Source: Westiellopsis prolifica IICB1
GTDB lineage: Bacteria > Cyanobacteriota > Cyanobacteriia > Cyanobacteriales > Nostocaceae
NCBI RefSeq assembly: GCF_004323185.1
Contig: NZ_NAPS01000001.1
Coordinates: 121,040 to 185,039, forward strand
Length of the DNA: 64,000 nt
Direction: 5' to 3'
Both the position numbers and the translations under genes were made by a program. The notes beneath the pieces are model-generated. The model searched no databases and was not told the origin of the DNA. It saw only the letters and a list, made by a program, of their open reading frames with translations. Within the stretch, counting starts at the first letter, position 1. Every line of letters begins with the position of its first letter. Positions 1 to 10,051 of the stretch are shown here, in pieces.

Positions 1-1072
1 TCAGACCAAATAATTGATGATAAACGAGCCTTCCACCTCTTCTATTCAGGCTAATTTTTAACCAGAGAAGATAAACCCAAATATTAACTAAAAGGAAAGA
101 AATGCCAACGAATAATAATCGAAGCGCTGGTTTTTTATTAGTGGTTCTAATTCGACATAAATTTTTTAACCGATAACTGCTTTCAATTCCAAATCTTTTT
201 CGATAGTGTTGATGTATGTAAGATAAACTAGTTTTTACTTGATAAATAACATAAGCGAAATACTCAACTCCATGTTTACCTCGCTTACCTTTTCTATATT
301 TACAGACTATCCATAAGTTAAAAGTTACTGAATCATCTTTACCCTTGGTCATCGTATAATGGGTTTTATAACTTTTTTTACCTTTAAGAAATTGTTTGAT
401 GCCTTTTTGCTTACCCCTGCGTATTGCTGGCATAATAAAAGGTATATTTAGAGCTTGCAACCAACGAATAACCGAAAGGCTGAAAAAGCCTCTATCAAGC
501 AATAATTTCTTGATTTGAATTTTTAGAGGTTCTAGTTCGGCGAGTAAATATGTAATAATTGCTACATTAGTATCAAAGCAGCGTACGCCTCTTACTGCCA
601 AAGTGATGCGCTTGTTTTTGGTAATTACATATAAAGTTGCATATGCATAAAATGAACAAGTACCAGACTTTGCTTGGCTTCTATATATATAAGGTAATTC
701 TTCAGGACTAGGCTTTCCATAATAAGGAATTAGGTTTAAATCTATAGCAATAGAATGACTTCCATTTTTGATTCTTGCAGGAATACGACTTAACAGAGCC
801 TGATTAATTTGTAATTCTAATTCTTCAAAATTATTGATTTTGTCCAAATGATATCTAACATCATTCCCAGAGGGAATATTATCTAATATTTTCGATGTGT
901 TCTCAATACTATCTCCACTACTAGCTGCTTTAATTAAAATCTCAAATAATGTTTTTTCGTCACAGGCACCTTGGGTATCAATCGATATATTTTATACTAA
1001 ACAATTAAGAACTTCGTCAAGCGTCTCTGAGTCTGTAAGAGATGGATTATCTCGTAAAACAGTCAATTTTTT
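1..1072 (-). pseudogene. ISH3-like DDE transposase, cut by window edge and with an internal stop
   Basis: The minus strand reads open from an in-frame TAA at 992-994 to the left edge, so the C-terminus lies outside the window. The DDE residues are visible: Asp in AIDLNLIPYYG, Asp in LLLDRGFFS and Glu in RFGIESSYR. The arrangement and the RGVRCFDT / NIWVYLLW surroundings resemble ISH3-family transposases; the family name comes from recall, not from a search. Upstream of the TAA the frame continues with plausible N-terminal sequence (DNPSLTDSETLDEVLNCLV) back to a TTG at 1064-1066, which suggests a nonsense mutation in a once intact gene. It abuts a truncated gene at 1160, so it may have inserted into it. 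Confidence 0.7.
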
Positions 1073-1159
1073 TCACCACATTTTGATTCACAACTCTAAA
1101 TCATTTCATTTTTTAGCTCGTAGTCAACTATAACTTTTTATTATGTATTTTCCCTGAAA

Positions 1160-2101
1160 GTGTGCTGCATCTCACCAGCGATCATCCTTTCGGGAAAAGT
1201 TTGTGATCTACTGAAAATAGGAGAAGCAAGTGGACGGGATGTAAGAATACGTATATTGGCATCTAATCTGGTAGAGCAACTTTATGAGGAAGCTGCTAAA
1301 TCTTGGGATGAGTGGCGTGAAGGATTAGGTGAAAGAATGGTTGAAAAAAGTCAATTTTGGTATTCGGAGCATAACCCAGTTTTTAGCCAAGATAAACTGG
1401 TTAAAGATTATACTAATCAATTTATCAGAGATTTATCAAAAGAAATAGATGAGTGGGGTAATCAAATACTAAAAGATATTATTCTCAAAGAAGGTATTGA
1501 TTATTTAGATGCAAATATCGCTTATGAAATAGAAGCAATACAAGGAGATTTTAAACGCTTAGATCAGCAAGTTAGCACAAATTTTAGTCAACAAATGAAT
1601 CTTTCTATTACAGGTATCAATGATGAGTTTATGGGCTTAGGAGGGATAGGTGGAGGGCTGGGAATAGGTAGCGCTTTAGCGGCTGGCTTAATAGTGTTCA
1701 CAGGACTTGGATTCATAGCAGTTGTTGTTGCTAGTGTTGCTGCTACAATTGCTAGTTCGTTTGGGTTGGGAATACTAGACCTAGATGGGTTAAAAGACCA
1801 AATAAAAGTCAAAGTTTTTGAAGTTGGTTTTGAAAAATTGGATGAATCAATAGATAAACTTTCTGAGAAGTTAGAAGAAATAATTAGTACAGTTTTTGAG
1901 AGCCGCATTGAATCAGCAAGTCGAGTGATTGAGCAAGCGATCGCACTTTATGAAAATCTTCTAGAACAGCAAGAAAAAGCTCATCAAGAAACTCTGGAAC
2001 AACGCGAAGCTGAAAAAGAATTGATTTATCAAAAGCGTCAAGAACTTGAGCAGGTACAAAATGACCTGGAAGTTCTACTCAGTCAATCTACTGTTCAGTA
2101 A
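1160..2101 (+). pseudogene. C-terminal remnant of a dynamin-like GTPase
   Basis: This 313-residue frame opens with a GTG that has no convincing ribosome site and contains no GTPase motifs. The visible parts are helical, charged segments (residues 30-150), a Gly-rich hydrophobic stretch at about 160-205 that could be a membrane-inserting paddle, and a C-terminal coiled coil (220-313, rich in Glu/Gln). That order matches the stalk, paddle and trunk half of bacterial dynamin-like proteins, whose GTPase domain is N-terminal. The adjacent transposase explains loss of the 5' half. A complete membrane/coiled-coil protein of another family is the alternative, so the assignment is moderate. Confidence 0.45.
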
Positions 2102-2277
2102 ATGCTCATAAGGATAGCATCACCTAAATTGACCTTTGAGTTTGTTCTAATTTGACAGAGCAAAGACGTTGGATTCTCAACTTTTTTGCTGCCCCTTGTC
2201 AAAAATATTATCTTCTTTACTAACCAACCTGCGGAATATGGGTTACTACTGCGTAAGTCCTGTTGGTGTCTTGGTGC

Positions 2278-2313
2278 CTTGGTGTTTGAAAAATCCATTT
2301 TTGAAACACCAAG
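2278..2313. repeat. inverted repeat of the 'CTTGGTGTTT' intergenic family
   Basis: CTTGGTGTTTGAAAAA is followed four bases later by its exact reverse complement, a 16-bp perfect stem. Related sequence with the same gtgtcttggtgtttcaaaaat core appears at about 40801-40871 and 55313-55378, each time between genes. It could act as a bidirectional terminator or simply be a dispersed palindrome. Confidence 0.7.
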
Positions 2314-2364
2314 ACACTAAGACACGAAGGTAAAAACACCACCTTCTACAGAGACTATTTTCAA

Positions 2365-2435
2365 AGCGGGCGGCGGGAATCGAACCCGCATCAATAGCTT
2401 GGAAGGCTATGGTTTTACCACTAAACTACGCCCGC
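2365..2435 (-). tRNA. tRNA-Gly(TCC)
   Basis: The minus strand folds into a 71-nt cloverleaf. The acceptor stem GCGGGCG pairs with CGCCCGC, the T-arm carries GGTTCGATTCC, and the anticodon loop reads CTTCCAA, giving anticodon TCC. CCA is not encoded. It is a single gene about 50 bases downstream (in its own direction) of nothing obvious and upstream of the dynamin remnant. Confidence 0.95.
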
Positions 2436-2482
2436 AAATTGCCAACTTTAATAATATAACACAGCCTTTGATAAAAATCAAG

Positions 2483-3748
2483 CTAGCGACGCTCTATTTT
2501 TACACGTACAACTAAGTTGCTTTGTGGCGGTTTGCTGCCATCTTGGTTTCTACCAGGGCTAAATGGGATATTTTGGAAAAGATCGATTAAGAGTTGTTGG
2601 TATTTACTTTTCTTCGCTGCTAGTTCTTCGGGAGTCATATCTATAATATCGATTGCTGGGTTGCCATTGGCATCACGAGCAATTAACTTGCCATTTTGAT
2701 CAATTGCCAAGGAAATGAGCAAATCTACATTATCTAAATCCGGTTCACTGCTGATAAAATCTACAGGCAATTCTTTTGTATTCTCTCCCAGAGGTTGAGC
2801 TAAAAAATCTGGTGGTACATCTTGTATCAAGACTCCTTTTTGGAGCAAATCAATCATTTCATCTCTAGAATAAACATTCCAAGTTGCGACTAGTCCTCCA
2901 TTACTTTGAGTCTCATTGGCGGATAATGAGGGTGGTGGCTGGATGGATGGATTTAATGTTGGTAGTGAAGTTGATTCTCCTAGCGAGATATTAGTATCTG
3001 GTTGTTTGGGGAGTTGAGAGTTGATTGGCGAATTTGTAGAAGCTGAAGTATCTGTGGGGGGAGTTGTAGCGTTTATGTCTGGTGATAAAGCTTGATTTTG
3101 CTCATCTGGGATGAGATTTTCTGATTCTGAGGTTGGGATGTCTGTCTGATCAAGAGGCGGTATAGGAGATGTAGTATCAGATTGTTGATCTTGGGTTGGC
3201 GGTGTAGCAGGTGTAATATCAGGCTTTGGAACTGCTGATGACTCTGGTTGAGGTGTGGGGGAAATGCTAGGTGTAGATTTTGGTTGTGTCGTTAATTGAG
3301 GTTTTGCTGTTGCAGTTTGTTGCTGATTAACAGTTGGTTTGGCAGATGAATTAGGATTAGAAGCGATCGCTGTTTGTTTGTCTAGTATAGCGATCGCATC
3401 TTCATCAGTTACAGGAACGGATTTTTGAGTATTTGATGATGACTGGGGTGAACCAGGTTTGGCTTTAGTTTGTGGTTGAACTTTGGAACGTTCTGTTGGG
3501 GAAAGTTCGATAATTTCAATCGGTATAGCACTATTTGAGTTTTGCTGTCGTATGAGGCTCAACTGATATGAATATGAGCGCAAGAGCCAAAATGCAACCA
3601 AATGTAGCACAGCTGAACCCGTAAACACAGCGATCCACAAACCAGGGGGATCGCGATGTCGGCGATCAATCTGTGATGAAATTGGTTTTTGGTCAGTGAC
3701 CGATTTTGTCATAATTTTGCTAATTACTAATTTTTTGTCCTTTGTCAT
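2483..3748 (-). CDS. TonB-like energy transducer protein
   Basis: The protein has 421 residues with one membrane anchor near residues 36-56 (GLWIAVFTGSAVLHLVAFWL) and then about 200 residues very rich in Pro, Ser, Thr and Gln, as in periplasm-spanning TonB linkers. The C-terminal 100 residues (from about LISLAIDQNGKL to VRVKIERR) look like a TonB C-terminal domain that would contact outer-membrane receptors. The role would be to transmit the ExbB/ExbD proton-motive energy, but no exbBD is nearby. Two starts are possible: 3748, or the second MTK at 3712; neither has a strong ribosome site. The linker contains GCGATCGC sites. Confidence 0.65.
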   Translation of the reverse strand: MTKDKKLVISKIMTKSVTDQKPISSQIDRRHRDPPGLWIAVFTGSAVLHLVAFWLLRSYSYQLSLIRQQNSNSAIPIEIIELSPTERSKVQPQTKAKPGSPQSSSNTQKSVPVTDEDAIAILDKQTAIASNPNSSAKPTVNQQQTATAKPQLTTQPKSTPSISPTPQPESSAVPKPDITPATPPTQDQQSDTTSPIPPLDQTDIPTSESENLIPDEQNQALSPDINATTPPTDTSASTNSPINSQLPKQPDTNISLGESTSLPTLNPSIQPPPSLSANETQSNGGLVATWNVYSRDEMIDLLQKGVLIQDVPPDFLAQPLGENTKELPVDFISSEPDLDNVDLLISLAIDQNGKLIARDANGNPAIDIIDMTPEELAAKKSKYQQLLIDLFQNIPFSPGRNQDGSKPPQSNLVVRVKIERR

Positions 3749-3818
3749 TAGTTATTTGTTATTTACCTATAACTAATGACCATTGACCAATGACAATTTT
3801 AGCGATTAGCTGCCAATT

Positions 3819-6800
3819 CTAATCTAAGATGAGGGAAAAAGTCAGAACTGTTTCGTCTATTCCTTTGAGTTCTAGCGGACTACCTTTTATAATTTCTTCG
3901 TCTTGTAAATAATCTGCAACCGCCGCAGAAACTAAGACACTTCCGGGATTCGCTGCTTGCTGTAATCTCGCAGCAATATTGACACTGGGACCAATGGCTG
4001 TATAGTCGGCGCGTTCTGAGCTACCAAACATACCGACAACGGCTGTACCTTGGTGGATACCACTGCGAAATTGTACACTTTCACTTTTAGTCGAATCAAA
4101 AATACCCTGTCTTCGCCAGTGTTCGTTTAACTTTGCGAGCGATCGCACCATCGCTGTGGCTGTATTCACCGCCCGTCGCACTTGTTCGTTAGGTGTTAGC
4201 TCTTCTGGCGCTCCAAATAAAGCTAAAATACCATCTCCCATAAATTTATCTACTGTACCACCGTTATCAAATACCGCTTTTGTCATCACTTCTAGATATT
4301 CATTGAGCAATTCAGCCACTCGGCGTGATCTGAGGGTATTTGCTAACTGGGTAAAACCGACAATATCACTAAATAAAACTGTGATTAAGCGCGGTTCTGG
4401 TTGCAAATCCAGAACCAAGTCTCCTGCTGCGGCTTTTTTAACCAAAGCAGGTGGCAAAAAGCGTTTTAATACGGATTCTGTCAAATAAGCATTTAATTCT
4501 ATCACTTTGCGTTCATTTGCTTTCAATGCTAAAAGATTACGCACCTCTGCTAAAAGTTCACGGTCGTTAAATGGTTTAGCTAAATAAGCATCTGCACCCC
4601 GTTCTGTACCTGTAATGCGAGTTTCTTCATCAGCTTTTGCTGTCAGTAAAATGATTGGTGTTCCTTTTAATTTCTCGTCGTTGCGGATCATCCGAATCAT
4701 CTCCAGCCCTGATACTATGGGCATCATTAAGTCACTTACAATCAAGCTGGGTGAAATTTCCTGAGCAAGTCGAAACCCTTGTGAACCATTGTGCGCTGTC
4801 CGTACTTGGTAGCCATCAGCGCGGAGTATACCAGATACATAAGCTCGTAAATCTGGGTTGTCGTCTACAACTAGGATAGAAGCACTAGAGTGAGTAAAAG
4901 ATTCTTCCTCAACTTCTGCTGCTTCTGTGGAGCCTAATTCCCAGTCTGTGGTACCTTCTGCGAGGAATTCCAAATCAGCCAGTTCCACAGCTGCACGGTT
5001 GGTATTGACTTCCACGGCTGTTTCTAATAATTGATCTGCGCTGAAGTGACTACTACCAGGAATCAGCCAGACGCTAAAAGTAGTACCTTGACCATAAACT
5101 GATTTTACCGTTACTTTGCCTCCGTGGAGTTCTACTAATTCTTTAACTAAAGCCAAACCTAAACCTGTTCCTTCATAGGAACGGTTTTCTGAACCTTCAG
5201 CTTGGCGAAAACGTTCAAATAGGAAGGGGATTTGTTCTGGTAAAATACCAATACCAGTATCTTCTACTATCAAAATGCAATGCCCATTTTGAGATTGCAT
5301 AGCAACAGTAATCATGCCACCTTCAGGAGTAAACTTCATGGCGTTAGACAAGAGGTTGTAAACTACCTTGTCAAATTTTTCTATGTCTAAGTATACTTTC
5401 GGACATTCAGCTATTTTGGTGACCAGACGCAGTCCTTTTTTTTCGCAGTAGGGACGAAACGACTCGATAATTTGGCTGACAAATTCGACTAAATCACAAG
5501 GACGAAAAGTCGGTTGCATCCGACCTGCATCTAAGCGTTGCAGATCCAGCAGTTGGTTAACAAGTCTTAACAAACGACGAGAGTTACGTAGGGCGATCGC
5601 ACTTTGTTCGTAAGACAAACCCTCTTGGGAAGATACTGCTGTTTCCAGTGGTCCTTGAATTAAGGTAATGGGAGTACGAAACTCGTGGGAAATATTTTGG
5701 AAAAATTCGGTTTTTTGTTTATCTAATTCCAGTAAGCGTTCGGCTTGTTCGCGGGTTTTTTGGTACAAGTGAGACTGTTGGACTGCGATCGCTGCTTGTG
5801 CTGCTACTGCTTTCGCTAACTCAATTTCTGAAGTTAGCCACTTACGATATTTTACACTTTGCGTCAAAGTAATACTACCGATGATTTTTCCATCAGCTAA
5901 CAGCGGAACTACCATCAGTGATTGGGCTGGCGATCGCAAAGGTAAGTCAAAGCCCTTGGTTTCTGGCGAACACTGGCTCGTATCGGAAATGATCACCGAT
6001 TCTTGTGTCCGTAATATTTGTTGCAGAATCGGATTGTCTTTAATTGGCGCTTGAGATTCAGGTAAATTGTGAGTGTTGACATTCTCAATCTTTTGGGAAT
6101 CATGAGTCCCTAAGTCTTCCGAACGATCATACAAACCGACGCAGCAAGCAAACTCATCATCTTGTGTCCACAAAGACAGCATACAGCCATCCACTTGTAA
6201 AGCTTGTCCTAATTTTTGGGTAATAGCAGCAAAAATATCTTGTGGATCTAAACTAGAGCGAATCGCACTGGTAATTGTATTAATCAAAGCTTCTCTTTGA
6301 GCAAGCGCGTGTACTTGCTCGTAAGCATAGGCTTGAGACAAAGCCAAAGCAGCTTGATCTGCTACCATCATTACTAACTGGACTTCGTCATCACTCCAGA
6401 TACGAGGTGTATGACATTGGTGGAGTGCTAACACAGCCATTAGTTCTTGTTGGCAAATCAGTGGTACAACTAAGCTAGAGCAAATGTTGGCTTCAGTGAA
6501 AGCAGCAGCACGCGATCGCAACTCCAAAATATCCCCTTGAATACGTTCATCACTAGCTACATCATGAATTATTTGTACTTTACGAGTTTCCCAAATAGTC
6601 TGAGATAGTAGAGGTGATAAAGCTTCAGAAGACGCAGTCACACCAAAACGTGGTGACACCGAGAGTATCTCCCTCTCGTCCACGCCAGGTGCTACAACGG
6701 AGGGAACCTCCGCAACGCACTGGCTCCCCTTGTCCCCGTGTCCCCCTGTCTCCATGTCTTTCTCTACTGGCTTGTGATAAATAAATCCTTCATCAACTAA

Positions 6801-7370
6801 TTGATTTTCTTGGAAAGGACGCAAGAGGCAAACATCTACCTCTAACATATGTCCTACCGTATCAACAATTGTTTGCAAAATTTGCCGATAATCTAAAGCG
6901 CTACGAATCGTATTGGTGACAGTGTTCAGTAGGGATTCCTGGCGAAGTGTGCGGGTTAGTTCACGAGTCCGGGCCTTGAGGACATTGTGGGTATCCAAGG
7001 CTTGGCGCACTACTGCTTTGAGTTCCTCTGCTTCCCAAGGTTTGGTAACATACTTGAATACTTTACCAGAGTTAATCGCATCTACCAGGTCTTCGACATC
7101 GGTGTAGCCAGTCAATATTATCCGGATGATATCTGGATACTGAGTTGCTGTCAGGCTTAAAAATTCAGTACCACTCATCATTGGCATTCGCTGATCAGAG
7201 ATAATGACTGACACATCACCTTCCTGCGCCAACAGCTCCAATGCAGCTGGTCCAGAACTTGCTTTCAACACCTTGTAATCGCGATAAAAGGTGCGATAAA
7301 GCAAATCTAAGTTGTCGGATTCGTCATCGACAACCAAAATTTTAGGCTTACTGTTTGCTTGGGATTTCAT
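3819..7370 (-). CDS. cyaC: CyaC-type hybrid histidine kinase / class III adenylate cyclase
   Basis: Domain order is receiver, two GAF domains, HisKA, HATPase, second receiver, cyclase. The start at 7370 (MKSQANSKPK) is preferred over an upstream GTG/ATG because GGAAAG sits six bases before it and the receiver begins right after. Visible motifs: receiver 1 ISDQRMP, H-box ISHEFRTP, N-box LLSNAMKFTP, G1 EDTGIGI, G2 GTGLGLAL, receiver 2 SDLMMP, cyclase metal-binding FSDIVGF and KFMGDGILALFG, and YTAIGPSVNIAARL. Lys and Thr at the purine pocket fit ATP as substrate. Spirulina and Anabaena CyaC share this architecture, so the product is probably cAMP made in response to phosphorelay. GAF1 carries an unusual repeat-like insert (see 6684-6756). 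Confidence 0.85.
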   Translation of the reverse strand: MKSQANSKPKILVVDDESDNLDLLYRTFYRDYKVLKASSGPAALELLAQEGDVSVIISDQRMPMMSGTEFLSLTATQYPDIIRIILTGYTDVEDLVDAINSGKVFKYVTKPWEAEELKAVVRQALDTHNVLKARTRELTRTLRQESLLNTVTNTIRSALDYRQILQTIVDTVGHMLEVDVCLLRPFQENQLVDEGFIYHKPVEKDMETGGHGDKGSQCVAEVPSVVAPGVDEREILSVSPRFGVTASSEALSPLLSQTIWETRKVQIIHDVASDERIQGDILELRSRAAAFTEANICSSLVVPLICQQELMAVLALHQCHTPRIWSDDEVQLVMMVADQAALALSQAYAYEQVHALAQREALINTITSAIRSSLDPQDIFAAITQKLGQALQVDGCMLSLWTQDDEFACCVGLYDRSEDLGTHDSQKIENVNTHNLPESQAPIKDNPILQQILRTQESVIISDTSQCSPETKGFDLPLRSPAQSLMVVPLLADGKIIGSITLTQSVKYRKWLTSEIELAKAVAAQAAIAVQQSHLYQKTREQAERLLELDKQKTEFFQNISHEFRTPITLIQGPLETAVSSQEGLSYEQSAIALRNSRRLLRLVNQLLDLQRLDAGRMQPTFRPCDLVEFVSQIIESFRPYCEKKGLRLVTKIAECPKVYLDIEKFDKVVYNLLSNAMKFTPEGGMITVAMQSQNGHCILIVEDTGIGILPEQIPFLFERFRQAEGSENRSYEGTGLGLALVKELVELHGGKVTVKSVYGQGTTFSVWLIPGSSHFSADQLLETAVEVNTNRAAVELADLEFLAEGTTDWELGSTEAAEVEEESFTHSSASILVVDDNPDLRAYVSGILRADGYQVRTAHNGSQGFRLAQEISPSLIVSDLMMPIVSGLEMIRMIRNDEKLKGTPIILLTAKADEETRITGTERGADAYLAKPFNDRELLAEVRNLLALKANERKVIELNAYLTESVLKRFLPPALVKKAAAGDLVLDLQPEPRLITVLFSDIVGFTQLANTLRSRRVAELLNEYLEVMTKAVFDNGGTVDKFMGDGILALFGAPEELTPNEQVRRAVNTATAMVRSLAKLNEHWRRQGIFDSTKSESVQFRSGIHQGTAVVGMFGSSERADYTAIGPSVNIAARLQQAANPGSVLVSAAVADYLQDEEIIKGSPLELKGIDETVLTFSLILD
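6684..6756. repeat. repeat-derived in-frame insert inside cyaC GAF1
   Basis: A near-palindrome running from GCCAGGTGCTACAACGGAGG to its partner ending GCACTGGC (6684-6724) is followed by a ccccttgtccccgtgtccc tract (6725-6756). Such palindrome-plus-tract units are typical of cyanobacterial intergenic filler, and similar tracts occur between genes here (12940-13050, 14700-14730). It lies between the GAF1 segment RPFQENQLVDEGF and SQTIWETRKVQIIHD, adding a Gly/Ser-rich loop of roughly 35-45 residues without breaking the frame. Confidence 0.6.
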
Positions 7371-7457
7371 GCACCGCTTTCCTGCTGCAAAGGCACTCGG
7401 ATAAACAATAATCTGATCAGATAAGGATAAAACTGACTCAGGTAAGAGCCAGAGCAT

Positions 7458-7884
7458 TTCGACTCCATATGCCGTTTGCCCATATGACTGTCACTCGTGA
7501 GAGTATTTATTTACAGCCATTTGTCTCTATAGAATTATGCCGATTACTGTTTGGTTTGGTACACCCCAATTAATTTGATCTTGAGTATTAGTCTGACAGA
7601 ATTTGTGTTTGCTAGCCAAATTTCTGCTCACCTCCGACGAGAACTGTTCCATACCACATACAGCAATCCAGGCTGATTGAACAATCCGACTGAAACTGCA
7701 TATTAATTTTTCCCGCCTTAGCACTGACACTAACATTTTCGGGTGAATTTCATTTATGACAGTCATTTTATAGTCAGCAATCTCGCAATAACTAAGATTA
7801 AAGAGCAAAGTATACTATTAGACAAATAGTTATTTACATTTAGCCATTAAAATTATGTGCTAGACAAGTGGTAGTTAGGGGATC
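7458..7884. other. intergenic gap upstream of cyaC
   Basis: About 430 bases with no frame I can support. A 93-residue minus-strand frame lies here but has no recognisable features. The cyaC promoter is expected in this stretch; I see no clear box. Confidence 0.5.
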
Positions 7885-7977
7885 GGGGATTGGGGATCGG
7901 GGAAAGGGGACAAGGGAGAGTGTGGGAAGTGTGGGAAGACAAGGGAGAATCATTTAACTGGTTTCTTCTTAATGACC

Positions 7978-8073
7978 AATCCCCAATCCCCAATCCCCAA
8001 TCCTCAATCCCCAATCCCCAATCCCCAATCCCCAATCCCCAATCCCCAATCCCCAATCCCCAATCCCCAATCC
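7978..8073. repeat. tandem heptanucleotide repeat (CCCAATC)n
   Basis: About thirteen near-perfect copies of the seven-base unit CCCAATC, with one variant (tcctcaat). This is the short tandemly repeated repetitive class common in heterocystous cyanobacteria. A mirror-like ggggattgggg stretch lies just before it (7880-7900). Confidence 0.95.
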
Positions 8074-8168
8074 CAAACACCAGTTATTTTAAGTTTTCAC
8101 ATAGTCTAAATGGTGTTTTAGGATATTTGAAAAGATTTTTATTCAATCAATTCACCACATAATTAGCC

Positions 8169-8789
8169 TTGACACCCTGGTTTTTCCAACAATCTTATCA
8201 ACCACCTGTCACAGCAGCATCTGCTGAACAAGCTTCCTGTCGGTTCCAAGTCCGTGCAGCTACACCTGCTGATTTGACTAGTGTTGCTCAAATTATTGCT
8301 GAAAGCTTTCACTCCCAAAATGGTTTTTGGGCATGGGCTTTTCCTTTGTTACGCTTAGGTATATATGAAGATTTAAGACATCGGCTTGTATCATCTACAT
8401 CCCACCATGTCTGTTTGGTTGCTGTTGACACCGCAGCCAATACAGCTGATAACTTAGTGGGTACTTTGGAGGTAGGTGTGCGCTACAGTGATTCTTGGAC
8501 AGAGGTTGGCAAAAGTTTGCCTTACCTGTCTAATTTGGCAGTTTCTTCAAAGTACCGTAGACTGGGCGCAGCTTCTCAATTACTTCAAGCTAGTGAAAAA
8601 TTTGTTCGAGAATGGGGATTTGAAGATTTATATCTCCATGTTCTAGAAAATAATCACCAGGCACGACAACTCTATCTCAAGTTTGGATATCGAGTGTATA
8701 AAGTGGAGTCTAATTGGAATATATTATTTTTAAGAAACTCACGGCAGATATTATTGCATAAGCATCTTATGCTCAACTCCAATAGCTAA
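8169..8789 (+). CDS. GNAT-family N-acetyltransferase
   Basis: 206 residues starting at TTG. The fold is a GNAT domain from about residue 27 (FQVRAATPADLTSVAQII) with the acetyl-CoA pyrophosphate loop at VSSKYRRLGAASQLL (the R/Q-x-x-G-x-A pattern) and the C-terminal ENNHQARQLYLKFGY typical of the family. It would transfer an acetyl group from acetyl-CoA to an amine; the substrate cannot be told. The TTG start has no strong ribosome site, but no ATG follows before the domain. Heptamer repeats end 95 bases upstream, so the promoter must be short. Confidence 0.8.
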   Translation: MTPWFFQQSYQPPVTAASAEQASCRFQVRAATPADLTSVAQIIAESFHSQNGFWAWAFPLLRLGIYEDLRHRLVSSTSHHVCLVAVDTAANTADNLVGTLEVGVRYSDSWTEVGKSLPYLSNLAVSSKYRRLGAASQLLQASEKFVREWGFEDLYLHVLENNHQARQLYLKFGYRVYKVESNWNILFLRNSRQILLHKHLMLNSNS

Positions 8790-9160
8790 TTTTGAAGTTG
8801 TGATCGCTCCACAAAGGGGAAGTAAAACTATTTTGGATTTTGGATGTTAAATTTTTAATCAATTCCACAGATAAATCTAGGGGTTTGGAATCAGGGCTAT
8901 TTTATTCTAGACATAAACCGCCCTGAACTAATGTTCAGCGGCTCATATAGGACTCATATTTGATTTCTGAAATACACGTAGGGGAGGCAAAAAGGGGTGT
9001 AGATTTTCTTCCCCCTTTGTTGCCGTTGTGTTACGCCAAAGGCTAGGGAACAGCTCCGCCATGTTAAGGCGGAACAAATCTAAAATCGTCAATTTAAAAT
9101 CTTCAAGCCCTGCACCCAAGGAGTGGTCGGGGTCAATCTAAAATCGCAAATATAAAATTC
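8790..9160. other. intergenic region with several hairpins, left flank of IS element
   Basis: No gene is seen. Hairpins are visible at 8918-8941 (CTGAAC / GTTCAG arms), 8984-9023 (GGCAAAAAGGGG against CCCCCTTTGTTGCC) and 9055-9077 (CCGCC / GGCGG). The last nine bases, ATAAAATTC at 9152-9160, are the left copy of the IS target duplication. Confidence 0.6.
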
Positions 9161-9558
9161 CTGACGGGGCGACAAAAGAGCTAGGATGGAGCTAGAATAA
9201 GTTCCATCGCCCTAAGACCTCGTTGGTAAAAGGGGCGCTTATTGCGATTTAATAGCATTAAATTGGTGACTAAATCTTTACATTGCTCCATAAAATTAAC
9301 CCAAGTTTCACCATATAATCCAATATAAAAGCTGCTATGACGCCTTTCAATACGACCAGCTTCTTTAAGACGACCAACGTACTTTTGTACACCTTTGTGT
9401 TTAATTTGCTGTCCATGAATTGTGGCGGAAGTATAAGCGATAGCCATCAATAAAATTAGAGTAATTAACCGCTCGCCAGAGACATTAGTATCCTCTAAGT
9501 TATAGCCACCTTTTTTGAAATCTCGAAACATTTCTTCTATATCAAATCTTCTTTTGTA

Positions 9559-9597
9559 CGCTGCGTTAGCGAAGCTCCTCTGAAGGAGGCTCGCGAA
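9559..9597. repeat. 39-bp palindromic repeat inserted in frame in transposase
   Basis: It encodes the 13 residues FASLLQRSFANAA between NLETLE and YKRRFDIEEM. Length is a multiple of three, so the frame is kept. The core GAGCCTCCTTCAGAGGAGCTTC is a hairpin, and gctgcgttagc-type ends recur at about 26490. Confidence 0.75.
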
Positions 9598-10051
9598 CTC
9601 AAGAGTCTCTAGGTTTGTTAAAATGAACCATCCTTCTTTTGGAACAACGCCTAAGATTTTACGTTTCCATTTACAGGCAACATTAAAGCTGAAAAAACCT
9701 TGAGTTTTAGTGACTTTTACCCCGGAAAAAAATAATGAGACTCCTGGTGATAATCCTACCTGTTTTAGTTAAGCGCCAAATGTCTTCTTTTATCTCGACA
9801 AAATGATTTTTTTTGAGTCGTAAACAAAAGTATACATCTCTTTCTCTGAGCGAATTTGCCAGCTTGACAGAACAAAACTCTCTATCTCCCAATACACAGA
9901 TTTTATAAGTTCTAAAAAGTGGCAATACCTGTGAGAGAATCTTTGTCTGTTCATCCAAATTACTATTACCTAACTTTGGTAGTAAGGAAAAATATACTGG
10001 AAATGCTCTCTTGTCCCAAACGACACTAACCATGAAGAGATTTATTTGACC

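Noticed and set aside
897..1133. 78-codon plus-strand frame
   Set aside because: It is antisense to the transposase N-terminal region, which has clear family-like sequence.
7527..7808. 93-codon minus-strand frame upstream of cyaC
   Set aside because: No recognisable motif, biased composition and no ribosome site.
7853..8162. Frames on both strands across the CCCAATC repeats
   Set aside because: They are only translations of tandem heptamers.
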